This document shows positions 38,567 through 47,481 of a stretch of 64,000 bases of DNA, in pieces. Positions within the stretch are counted from its first letter, which is position 1. The number at the start of each line of letters is the position of its first letter. The translations under genes were made by a program, and so were the position numbers. Under the pieces are notes generated by a model, which did no database searches, was not told where the DNA came from, and saw only the letters and a program-made list of their open reading frames with translations. The stretch comes from Pseudomonas viridiflava. GTDB lineage: Bacteria > Pseudomonadota > Gammaproteobacteria > Pseudomonadales > Pseudomonadaceae. The stretch spans positions 96,362-160,361 of the forward strand of contig NZ_LKEH01000018.1 of the NCBI RefSeq assembly GCF_001642795.1, read 5' to 3'.

Positions 38567-38887
38567 CTACCGATCATTGTCGCTAAGGGGTCGACGACGC
38601 TTTCTCTTATGATTATCTCCCTCTGACGACGACTCCTGCTGCATCAACAGAATCAGGTCCACGACCATTGGCAATGACAGGTGCTCGGGCTTGTTGAGTG
38701 CGCGCTTGCGAATGAAGTCGGGAAACTCGAAATTGAATTCGCCTCCCAGTTGAGCGAACAGTTCGTCCACGTCCTCGTCATCCAGCCTCAGGTCCTTGAA
38801 TGTGGCGTCGTCGCGAATTTCGGCCTTGTCCACGAGGATCACGCCCAACGCATCCAGCACCCTCTGTTTGATCGCCTCGCGACTCAT
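38567..38887 (-). CDS. Acyl-carrier-protein-like protein without the carrier serine
   Basis: 106 aa starting MSREAIKQRVLDALGVI. The first 80 residues follow the ACP pattern of helices, but where ACPs have GADSL this protein has LDDED (35-39), with Asp37 at the phosphopantetheine serine position. It therefore cannot carry a 4'-phosphopantetheine in the standard way. The C-terminus is Lys/Arg-rich (KRKRRRP). It is convergent with the 40-aa gene. ACP-like fold: fairly sure; role unknown. Confidence 0.7.
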   Translation of the reverse strand: MSREAIKQRVLDALGVILVDKAEIRDDATFKDLRLDDEDVDELFAQLGGEFNFEFPDFIRKRALNKPEHLSLPMVVDLILLMQQESSSEGDNHKRKRRRPLSDNDR

Positions 38888-39094
38888 GAGAACCCCTGTT
38901 ATTGATCGTTATGATCCAAGCAGGGGGACTTCATGTCACCAGCCCTGTGCAATTAGGCTAGCTCAAATCCCAAGCGCAGCCGTTGATAGCCCGGCGCAAT
39001 GGTGACGAGTTGTTTAAACTGCCACGTTGCGCGACAGACGGCATGCCGGTCCTGTCTTGCTGTCTGCCAGTGTGACCAGCGAGTTGTAAAAACG

Positions 39095-39697
39095 ATGTCC
39101 CGAAGCCGATGCGAACGTTGCCTGCGTCCCGATGCTCACTGCCTCTGCGCCTTGATCCCACAACTGGACAGTCGAACCCGGGTGCTGATCCTGCAGCACC
39201 CGGACGAAGCGAAGCACGCGTTGAACACTGCACGCTTTGCCGTACTCGGGCTGAGCAATGCCCAGCTCAGGGTCGGCGAAGTGTTTGAAGACCTTGCAGA
39301 ACTGCTCAATCCGGCCGGTTATCAGCCACTGTTGCTGTTTCCGGGTGACGCCGCGCAGCCGTTGACTGTCGGGCAGGCCGAAGCGCTGCCGACCCTGCTG
39401 GTGGTCCCTGACGGCACCTGGCGCAAGGCGCGGAAGTTGTTGCACCTCAATCCGCTGCTGGCTGCGCTGCCGCGTGTCACGCTCGGCAATGTACCGGCCT
39501 CACGTTACCGTTTGCGCAAGGCACCCGGACCGGATGCACTGTCAACGCTTGAGGCGATTGTTCATGCCCTGCAGACACTCGAAGCACCAGTTTCCTTCGA
39601 GGCGCTGCTCAAGCCGTTCGACGCCTTGATAGAAGGCCAGATTCAAGCCATGGGCAGCGAGACCTACCAGCGCAACCATGGCGAGCCCTCATTGTGA
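39095..39697 (+). CDS. DTW-domain tRNA-uridine aminocarboxypropyltransferase
   Basis: Member of the DTW/TapT family that adds a 3-amino-3-carboxypropyl group from SAM to uridine in tRNA. 200 aa from ATG 39095. It has the zinc-type cysteine cluster CERCLRPDAHCLC at residues 5-17, the SAM-site VLILQHPDEAKHALNT, and DGTW (the family DTW motif). The 32 in-frame codons upstream contain cysteines but are outside the domain and rejected. Which tRNA position it modifies is not decidable. Confidence 0.88.
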   Translation: MSRSRCERCLRPDAHCLCALIPQLDSRTRVLILQHPDEAKHALNTARFAVLGLSNAQLRVGEVFEDLAELLNPAGYQPLLLFPGDAAQPLTVGQAEALPTLLVVPDGTWRKARKLLHLNPLLAALPRVTLGNVPASRYRLRKAPGPDALSTLEAIVHALQTLEAPVSFEALLKPFDALIEGQIQAMGSETYQRNHGEPSL

Positions 39698-39811
39698 GCG
39701 CTAATCGTGAGCAAAACACTTTGCGCCGATAACGCTGCCCAGCTGTAACTGTTGCTTTGCGGATCAGCGCCTAGAATGAAGGCCTTGTCCTGCCTTGTTT
39801 CGGAATCTGTG

Positions 39812-40771
39812 ATGCATATTTCTTCTGGCCGCTGGGTGTATGGCCTCTGTCTTGCCCTGTTGACCGCGCTGCTCTGGGGCATCCTGCCCGTCAAACTCAA
39901 ACAGGTGTTGCAGGCGATGGACCCGGTGACCGTTACCTGGTTCCGGTTGCTGGTGTCCGGCTCTCTGCTGTTTGTCTGGCTGGCTTCGGTCAAGCGTCTG
40001 CCCAGCTTCAAGCTGCTGGGTCGCAAGGGCAAGGCACTGGTCGTGCTGGCGGTATTGGGGCTGGTGGGCAACTACATGTTGTATCTGGTCGGGCTGCGCA
40101 TGCTCAGCCCCGGTACGACGCAGTTGCTGATTCAGATCGGACCGATCCTGTTGCTGATCAGCAGCATCTTTCTGTTCAAGGAACGTTTCAGTCTGGGGCA
40201 GGGCATCGGTCTGGCGATCCTGCTGATCGGTTTCGGGTTGTTCTTCAATCAGCGTCTCGTCGAGCTGCTCACCTCGCTGGGCGACTATACCCTGGGTGTG
40301 CTGATCGTGATCATGGCGTCAGTGGTCTGGACCTTCTACGGACTGAGCCAGAAGCAACTGCTTACGGTGTGGAACTCGCTGCAGGTCATGATGGTGATCT
40401 ACCTGTTCTGTGCGTTGCTGATCACGCCATGGGCTCATCCCGCTCAGGCGTTGCAACTGAGCCCGCTGCAGGGCTGGCTGCTGCTGGCCTGCTGTTTGAA
40501 TACGCTGGTGGCCTATGGCGCTTTTGCCGAAGCGCTGGCGCACTGGGAGGCCTCGCGGGTCAGTGCGACGCTTGCCCTGACGCCTTTGATCACACTGGCT
40601 TCGGTGGCGATTGCAGCCTGGCTGTGGCCGACCTATGTTCAGGCCGAAGAGATCAACGCGCTGGGTTACGGCGGCGCGCTGCTGGTGGTGCTGGGGTCGG
40701 CGCTCACCGCGCTCGGGCCATCTTTGATCGCGGGGTTGAAAGCGAGAAGGGCGAGGCTGGCCCAGGCCTGA
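39812..40771 (+). CDS. EamA-family (DMT) transporter
   Basis: Ten-TM drug/metabolite transporter of 319 aa with two EamA repeats (about 8-142 and 155-295). Characteristic segments are LLTALLWGILPVKLKQVL, ARNYMLY-like VGNYMLYLVGLRMLSPGTTQ and SRVSATLALTPLITL. The ATG at 39812 gives a normal first TM; ATG 39776 would add 12 residues. Substrate unknown. It is convergent with the oxidoreductase gene, 6 bp away. Confidence 0.85.
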   Translation: MHISSGRWVYGLCLALLTALLWGILPVKLKQVLQAMDPVTVTWFRLLVSGSLLFVWLASVKRLPSFKLLGRKGKALVVLAVLGLVGNYMLYLVGLRMLSPGTTQLLIQIGPILLLISSIFLFKERFSLGQGIGLAILLIGFGLFFNQRLVELLTSLGDYTLGVLIVIMASVVWTFYGLSQKQLLTVWNSLQVMMVIYLFCALLITPWAHPAQALQLSPLQGWLLLACCLNTLVAYGAFAEALAHWEASRVSATLALTPLITLASVAIAAWLWPTYVQAEEINALGYGGALLVVLGSALTALGPSLIAGLKARRARLAQA

Positions 40772-40777
40772 TCAGGT

Positions 40778-41384
40778 TCAGCGCTTGCCCAGTGCCACTG
40801 CCTGATGAAGCCATTGCTGCCGCTGCTCTTCGGTCGAGGTGCGCACCGGGGCGAATTCGGTGAGGCGTCTGGTCTTGATGCCACAGAATCCGAGGATGGT
40901 GCGAATCATCTGCCGGTGCGCCGGAGCGCCGTAGATCCAGCGGAAGTAGCGGGGCGGGGTGTCCATGGTCACCAGCAGCTCTGCCGTCCGGCCCTTGAGC
41001 AGTTCGTTGGAAGGGTGTCTGCGTCCATGCGCCTTGAAGGCGAAACCCGGCGTGAGCACCCTGTCGAAAAAACCGGTCAGCAGCGCAGGCAGGCCGCCCC
41101 ACCAGACCGGATAGACGAACACCAGATGCTCGGCCCAGTGAATCTGTCGCTGGGCTTCGAGCAGGTCGTGTTCCAGTGTCTGGCTCTGTTCGTAGCCGCT
41201 GTGCAGTACCGGATCGAAATCCAGTTCTCCAAGTTTTAACACCCGGACCACATGCCCTTCGCTGCGAGCACCCTGTGTGTAGGCTTCGGCGAGGGCATGG
41301 CACAGGCTGATGGTCTTGGGCGTGCCATAGACCATCAGAATGCGTTTGCCGCTGCCTTCCAGCGGCGTGGCGCCACTTTTGGCG

Positions 41385-41392
<8 letters not shown>
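40778..41392 (-). CDS. NAD(P)H-dependent oxidoreductase (flavodoxin-like fold)
   Basis: 204-aa quinone-reductase/MdaB/KefF-like flavoprotein. After the ATG at 41392 (overlapping the fumC stop by 8 bases) it shows the FMN-loop region [20 protein letters not shown], the motif [20 protein letters not shown] with [11 protein letters not shown], and a C-terminal [11 protein letters not shown]. The overlap with fumC suggests a shared transcript. Eighteen upstream in-frame codons belong to the fumC end. Confidence 0.87.
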
Positions 41393-42779
<1,387 letters not shown>

Positions 42780-42948
42780 TGTGCTTACTCCTTTAAGTGC
42801 ATTGCAGCGTTAGGTGTCCATATGCGAACAGGGTTCCCGATCATTGCTTTTTAACCGCTCGGCGAACCGGGGGTTGAGCCAAAAGCCTGTATAAGCGCAG
42901 AATGGTCGGCCCTGAGGTATTGCCTCGCTTGCTAGATAAGGAAACTCG

Positions 42949-43476
42949 ATGACCCGTCTTCGTGCCATTTGTACCGCGGTAGTTCTGGTCTGCGCCAGTG
43001 GCCAGGTCCTCGCCGATACCGCCAGTCACAACGCGAGCGCCGAAACGTTCCTGAAACTTGCCAATGCCGATCGCCTGGGCGCTCCGGTGTACGCACAAGT
43101 ACAGCAGATGTTTGCCCAGCGCTTCGCCGAAACCAAGGCACCTGCCTCGAAAAAGGCGCTGCTGGAAACCTATCAGGCAAAAGCCAACACCGCGCTGGAC
43201 CAGGCCATTGGCTGGAACAAGCTGAAGCCTGAAATGGTCAAGCTCTACACCGCCAACTTCACTGAAAGCGAGCTCAAGGACCTGGTTGCGTTCTACCAGT
43301 CCCCACTGGGCAAGAAAGTGATGACCAAAATGCCTGAGCTGGCTCAGCAATCGGCTCAGTTGACCCAGGGCAAGCTGGAAAGCGCCGTGCCGGTCGTCAA
43401 CAAGCTGCTCGCCGACATGACCGCCGAACTGGAACCTGCCAAGGCAGCTGCTCCAGCGCCAGCCAAGAAGCCTTAA
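42949..43476 (+). CDS. DUF2059 exported protein
   Basis: 175-aa periplasmic protein with a Sec signal (MTRLRAICTAVVLVCASGQVLA, cleavage near VLA-D). The DUF2059 core ELKDLVAFYQSPLGKKVMTK is present at about 104-123, and the C-terminus is Ala/Pro/Lys-rich. Function unknown. bolA starts 12 bp after its stop, so the two are likely co-transcribed. Confidence 0.87.
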   Translation: MTRLRAICTAVVLVCASGQVLADTASHNASAETFLKLANADRLGAPVYAQVQQMFAQRFAETKAPASKKALLETYQAKANTALDQAIGWNKLKPEMVKLYTANFTESELKDLVAFYQSPLGKKVMTKMPELAQQSAQLTQGKLESAVPVVNKLLADMTAELEPAKAAAPAPAKKP

Positions 43477-43488
43477 GCGAATCCCGTC

Positions 43489-43782
43489 ATGACCATGCAA
43501 ACACGTATCGAGTCGGCGCTGGCGCTGCTGCAGCCGCATCATCTGCAAGTGCTCGACGAGAGCCATATGCACAGTCGTGGTGAGCAGACGCACTACAAGG
43601 CCATTCTGGTCAGTGACCAGTTCGAAGGTCTGAACTCGGTCAAGCGCCACCAGAAGGTGTACGCCACCCTGGGTGCTCTGATGGGCGAGTTTCATGCCCT
43701 GGCCTTGCACACCTACACGCCTGAAGAATGGGCGAAGACTGGCGCAGCCCCGGCATCGCCGACCTGCGCCGGCGGTCACTGA
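43489..43782 (+). CDS. bolA: BolA-family protein
   Basis: 97-aa BolA domain protein; partners monothiol glutaredoxins in Fe-S handling and affects cell shape and stress responses. Motifs ESALALLQPHHLQVLDESH, KAILVSDQFEGLNSVKRHQ and ALALHTYTPEEW cover the class II KH-like fold, with the His of HALALHT conserved. It follows the DUF2059 gene closely and ends before a palindrome and a terminator. Confidence 0.93.
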   Translation: MTMQTRIESALALLQPHHLQVLDESHMHSRGEQTHYKAILVSDQFEGLNSVKRHQKVYATLGALMGEFHALALHTYTPEEWAKTGAAPASPTCAGGH

Positions 43783-43804
43783 GCACTCAGAGACCCGTGC
43801 CGTT

Positions 43805-43830
43805 GGGTCGTTGATTCAAATCAACGACCC
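43805..43830 (+). repeat. Perfect 26-bp palindrome after bolA
   Basis: GGGTCGTTGATT and AATCAACGACCC meet with only 2 bases between them. No T-run follows. As DNA it could be a dimer-protein binding site; as RNA the stem needs a slightly larger loop. Confidence 0.6.
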
Positions 43831-43865
43831 GATATGCCTGTCTACCTACGGTTTTTGCTAGAATC

Positions 43866-43898
43866 CGCACCGCGCCGCAAGGCCGGTGCGTTTTTTTT
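43866..43898 (+). terminator. Intrinsic terminator between bolA and trhO
   Basis: CGCACCG-C-GCC, loop GCAA, GGCCGGTGCG, then eight T. A TAGAAT hexamer lies just upstream (43859-43864); if it is a -10 box, the trhO transcript would begin with this hairpin and be subject to early termination. Confidence 0.88.
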
Positions 43899-43953
43899 CG
43901 TTCAGATTTTTGTCCGGTAGGCCCTTTGCGAGGGTCGCCACCTGGAGTGATAC

Positions 43954-44904
43954 ATGACTCAACAGTCGATCAGTCAGCCGATCGTCGTGGCTGCGCTATA
44001 CAAATTCGTCACCCTCAGCGATTACGTCGCGTTCCGCGAGCCGCTGTTGCAGGCCATGGTCGACAACGGCATCAAGGGCACGTTGTTGATCGCCGATGAA
44101 GGCATCAACGGCACCGTGTCCGGCACCCGCGAGGGCATTGACGGCCTGATGGCCTGGTTGCGCAGCGACCCGCGTCTGGTCGACATCGATCACAAGGAAT
44201 CGTACTGCGAAGAGCAGCCGTTCTATCGCACCAAAGTCAAGCTCAAGAAAGAGATCGTGACCCTGGGCGTTGAAGGCGTCGATCCCAACAAGGCCGTGGG
44301 CACCTACGTCGAGCCCAGTGACTGGAACGACCTGATCGCCGACCCTGAAGTGCTGCTGATCGATACGCGGAACGATTACGAAGTGTCCATCGGCACGTTC
44401 GAAGGCGCAATCGACCCCAAAACCACTTCTTTCCGCGAGTTTCCTGACTACATCAAGGCGCACTTCGACCCGGCGGTGCACAAGAAAGTCGCGATGTTCT
44501 GCACCGGTGGGATTCGTTGCGAAAAGGCCTCCAGCTACATGCTGGGAGAGGGCTTCGAAGAGGTCTATCACCTCAAGGGCGGCATCCTGAAGTACCTGGA
44601 AGAAGTGCCGCAGGAAGAAAGCCAGTGGCGTGGCGACTGTTTTGTCTTCGACAACCGGGTCACCGTGCGCCACGACCTGACTGAAGGTGACTACGACCAG
44701 TGCCATGCCTGTCGTACCCCGATCAGTGCCGAAGACCGTGCGAGCGAGCACTACTCGCCAGGTGTAAGCTGTCCGCATTGCTGGGACTCGCTGAGCGAGA
44801 AAACCCGTCGCAGCGCCATCGATCGGCAAAAGCAGATCGAACTGGCCAAGGCGCGTAACCAGCCCCACCCGATCGGTCGTAACTACCGTCTGCCCGAGGC
44901 CTGA
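43954..44904 (+). CDS. trhO: tRNA uridine(34) hydroxylase TrhO (rhodanese family)
   Basis: Oxygen-dependent hydroxylation of U34 in a set of tRNAs (YceA/TrhO). 316 aa. An N-terminal acylphosphatase-like domain (about 1-100, [30 protein letters not shown]) precedes the rhodanese domain with active cysteine in [17 protein letters not shown]. The C-terminal part carries zinc-type cysteines (QCHACRTPI and [10 protein letters not shown]). It is separated from the DsbA-like gene by 3 bp and is probably the first gene of a small operon. Confidence 0.92.
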   Translation: MTQQSISQPIVVAALYKFVTLSDYVAFREPLLQAMVDNGIKGTLLIADEGINGTVSGTREGIDGLMAWLRSDPRLVDIDHKESYCEEQPFYRTKVKLKKEIVTLGVEGVDPNKAVGTYVEPSDWNDLIADPEVLLIDTRNDYEVSIGTFEGAIDPKTTSFREFPDYIKAHFDPAVHKKVAMFCTGGIRCEKASSYMLGEGFEEVYHLKGGILKYLEEVPQEESQWRGDCFVFDNRVTVRHDLTEGDYDQCHACRTPISAEDRASEHYSPGVSCPHCWDSLSEKTRRSAIDRQKQIELAKARNQPHPIGRNYRLPEA

Positions 44905-44907
44905 GCC

Positions 44908-45540
44908 ATGTCCGCCCGCCTGATTTATGTCATGGACCCCATGTGTTCGTGGTGCTGGGGCTTTGCTCCAGTCGCCGATGCGCTGGTGCAGCAGGCTCGG
45001 GCGGCGGATGTACCGCTGCATCTGGTCATGGGCGGGCTGCGTTCCGAGGCTTCGCCACTGGAAGCCTCCAAACGACGCTACATTCTTGAACATTGGCAGG
45101 CGGTCGAGGAGGCCACCGGTCAGCCATTCCTGCGTGAAGGTGCGTTGCCGGAAGGCTTTGTCTACGACACCACGCCGGCCTGCCTCGCGGTCACGGCGGC
45201 GCGGTCCCTGGAGCCGGAACGCGCCTGGGAACTGGTCAAGCTGATTCAACAGGCGTTTTATGGCCAGGGTCGTGATGTAACGCGCCCTTCAGTGCTGGCC
45301 GAGCTTGCCGAACAGGCCGGCTTTTCCCGCCAGCAGTTTGCCGACGCGTTCGACAGCGCCGAACAGCAGGCGGCCACGGCGGCCGACTTTACGTGGTCGC
45401 AGGATCTGGGCATCGCGGGTTTCCCGACCTTGCTGGCCGAGCGCAATGGCCAGCTGGCCCTGCTGACCAATGGCTATCAACCTTTGAGCGAACTGTCGCC
45501 GTTGCTCGGCCGATGGCTGGAGCGTGCGGCCAGTGCTTGA
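44908..45540 (+). CDS. DsbA-family protein (FrnE-like thioredoxin fold)
   Basis: 210-aa cytoplasmic DsbA/FrnE-like protein without signal peptide. The redox motif CSWC occurs at residues 13-16 in VMDPMCSWCWGFAP. The cis-Pro region GIAGFPTLLAE and the helical insert between the two halves are as expected. Probably a thiol oxidoreductase or isomerase on an unknown substrate. It starts 3 bp after trhO, and the following ABC gene begins inside its end. Confidence 0.87.
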   Translation: MSARLIYVMDPMCSWCWGFAPVADALVQQARAADVPLHLVMGGLRSEASPLEASKRRYILEHWQAVEEATGQPFLREGALPEGFVYDTTPACLAVTAARSLEPERAWELVKLIQQAFYGQGRDVTRPSVLAELAEQAGFSRQQFADAFDSAEQQAATAADFTWSQDLGIAGFPTLLAERNGQLALLTNGYQPLSELSPLLGRWLERAASA

Positions 45541-47359
45541 TGATTCCAAAGGTAATTCGCTGAAACCCGAAGGCGTGCGACATGATGCGTTGAGTTGGGC
45601 CGAGATTCGCCGGCTTGCCCTGCGCCACAAGAAGGCCCTGTGGATCGCCAATGGCGTTGCGATACTGGCAACCCTGTGCAGCGTGCCGATCCCGTTACTG
45701 TTGCCCTTGCTGGTGGATGAAGTGTTGCTGGGGCGTGGCGACGCGGCGCTCAAGGTCATGGACCATCTGTTGCCCGACAGTCTGCAGAAGGCAGTTGGCT
45801 ACATCGGTCTGATGCTGTTGCTGACGCTGGTCCTGCGCGCTGGGGCCTTGCTGTTCAACGTGCTGCAGGCAAGGCTGTTCGCCCGACTGGCCAAAGACAT
45901 CGTCTACCGCATTCGGCTGCGTCTCATCGAGCGGCTCAAACGCATTTCCCTGCGCGAATACGAAAGCCTGGGCAGCGGCATGGTCACCACGCATCTGGTC
46001 ACCGATCTCGACACGCTGGACAAGTTCGTTGGCGAGACCCTGAGTCGTCTTCTGGTGGCAACCCTGACGCTGGCGGGCACGGCGGGCATCCTGATGTGGA
46101 TGCACTGGAAGCTGGCGCTGCTGATCATGCTGTTCAACCCGCTGGTGATCTTTGTCACGGTAAAGCTGGGCAAGCGGGTCAAACACCTGAAGAAGCTGGA
46201 AAACGACAGCACCTCGCGTTTCACCCAGGCCCTGACCGAAACCCTGGACGCCATTCAGGAAGTGCGAGCAGGTAATCGTCAGGGCTTTTTCCTCGGTCGG
46301 CTGGGCCTGAAAGCTCAGGAAGTACGCGATTACGCCATCAACTCGCAATGGAAAAGCGATGCTTCCGGACGCGCCAGTGGGCTGCTGTTCCAGTTTGGTA
46401 TCGATATCTTCCGTGCCGCCGCCATGCTCACGGTGTTGTTCTCCGACCTGTCCATTGGCCAGATGCTCGCGGTGTTCAGTTACCTGTGGTTCATGATGAC
46501 GCCTGTCGAGCAGTTGCTGAACCTGCAATATGCCTATTACGCGGCGGGCGGGGCGCTGACACGTATCAACGAACTGCTTGCCCGCGGTGATGAGCCGCAA
46601 TACGTGGGCAGCGTCGATCCGTTCGAAGGTAAGGAGACCGTCGGTATCGAGGTGCGTGGCGTCAGCTTCGGTTATGGCGAGGATCTGGTGCTGGAACAAC
46701 TGAACCTGACCATTGCGCCGGGCGAGAAAGTGGCAATCGTGGGGGCCAGTGGCGGTGGCAAAAGCACACTGGTGCAGCTGTTGCTCGGCCTCTACACCGC
46801 GCAGACCGGCTCGATCCGCTTCGGCGGCGCCACTCAGCAGGAGATCGGCCTGGAGCGGGTGCGCGAGAACGTGGCGGTTGTTCTGCAGCACCCGGCGCTG
46901 TTCAACGATACCGTCCGGGCCAACCTGACCATGGGCCGCGACTGCAGCGACGAGGCCTGCTGGCGGGCGCTGGAAGTCGCGCAGCTGGAACCTGCCATCC
47001 GTGAACTCCCCGATGGCCTGGACAGCATCGTGGGGCGGTCCGGGGTGCGGCTTTCCGGCGGCCAGCGGCAGCGTATGGCCATTGCCCGCATGGTGTTGTC
47101 CGACCCCAAGGTGGTCATCCTCGATGAAGCCACCTCGGCGCTGGATGCCGCGACCGAATACAACCTGCATCTTGCCCTTGCGCGTTTTCTGCGCAGCCGC
47201 ACCACACTGATCATCGCGCATCGTCTTTCGGCCGTGAAGCAGGCCGACCGCGTTCTGGTTTTCGACGGCGGACGCATCGCCGAAGACGGAGACCATCAAC
47301 AATTGATCGCCGATGGTGGCCTTTACGCCAAACTGTACGGTCACCTGCAACAAATCTGA
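45533..47359 (+). CDS. ABC transporter, fused permease and ATPase
   Basis: Half-size ABC exporter (608 aa) with an N-terminal six-TM domain (about 40-330) and C-terminal ATPase. Walker A GASGGGKST lies near residue 403, the signature LSGGQRQR near 507, Walker B VVILDEATSALD near 526, and the H-loop in LIIAHRLSAV. No ATG is available at the front. GTG 45533 overlaps the end of the DsbA-like gene and has GGAG 10 bases upstream; GTG 45524 is too close to that site. The substrate is unknown; it presumably works as a homodimer. Confidence 0.88.
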   Translation: MLDDSKGNSLKPEGVRHDALSWAEIRRLALRHKKALWIANGVAILATLCSVPIPLLLPLLVDEVLLGRGDAALKVMDHLLPDSLQKAVGYIGLMLLLTLVLRAGALLFNVLQARLFARLAKDIVYRIRLRLIERLKRISLREYESLGSGMVTTHLVTDLDTLDKFVGETLSRLLVATLTLAGTAGILMWMHWKLALLIMLFNPLVIFVTVKLGKRVKHLKKLENDSTSRFTQALTETLDAIQEVRAGNRQGFFLGRLGLKAQEVRDYAINSQWKSDASGRASGLLFQFGIDIFRAAAMLTVLFSDLSIGQMLAVFSYLWFMMTPVEQLLNLQYAYYAAGGALTRINELLARGDEPQYVGSVDPFEGKETVGIEVRGVSFGYGEDLVLEQLNLTIAPGEKVAIVGASGGGKSTLVQLLLGLYTAQTGSIRFGGATQQEIGLERVRENVAVVLQHPALFNDTVRANLTMGRDCSDEACWRALEVAQLEPAIRELPDGLDSIVGRSGVRLSGGQRQRMAIARMVLSDPKVVILDEATSALDAATEYNLHLALARFLRSRTTLIIAHRLSAVKQADRVLVFDGGRIAEDGDHQQLIADGGLYAKLYGHLQQI

Positions 47360-47481
47360 GTCATTACGTCCCGTATTTACGCGAACGTTGTGTCAAATTC
47401 GATAAAATCACCTGCCATCATATGCGGTTTTAGCCTAGGCTCTGGTCTGAACGATCTTCAGGCATGTGGTGACGCGAACCC

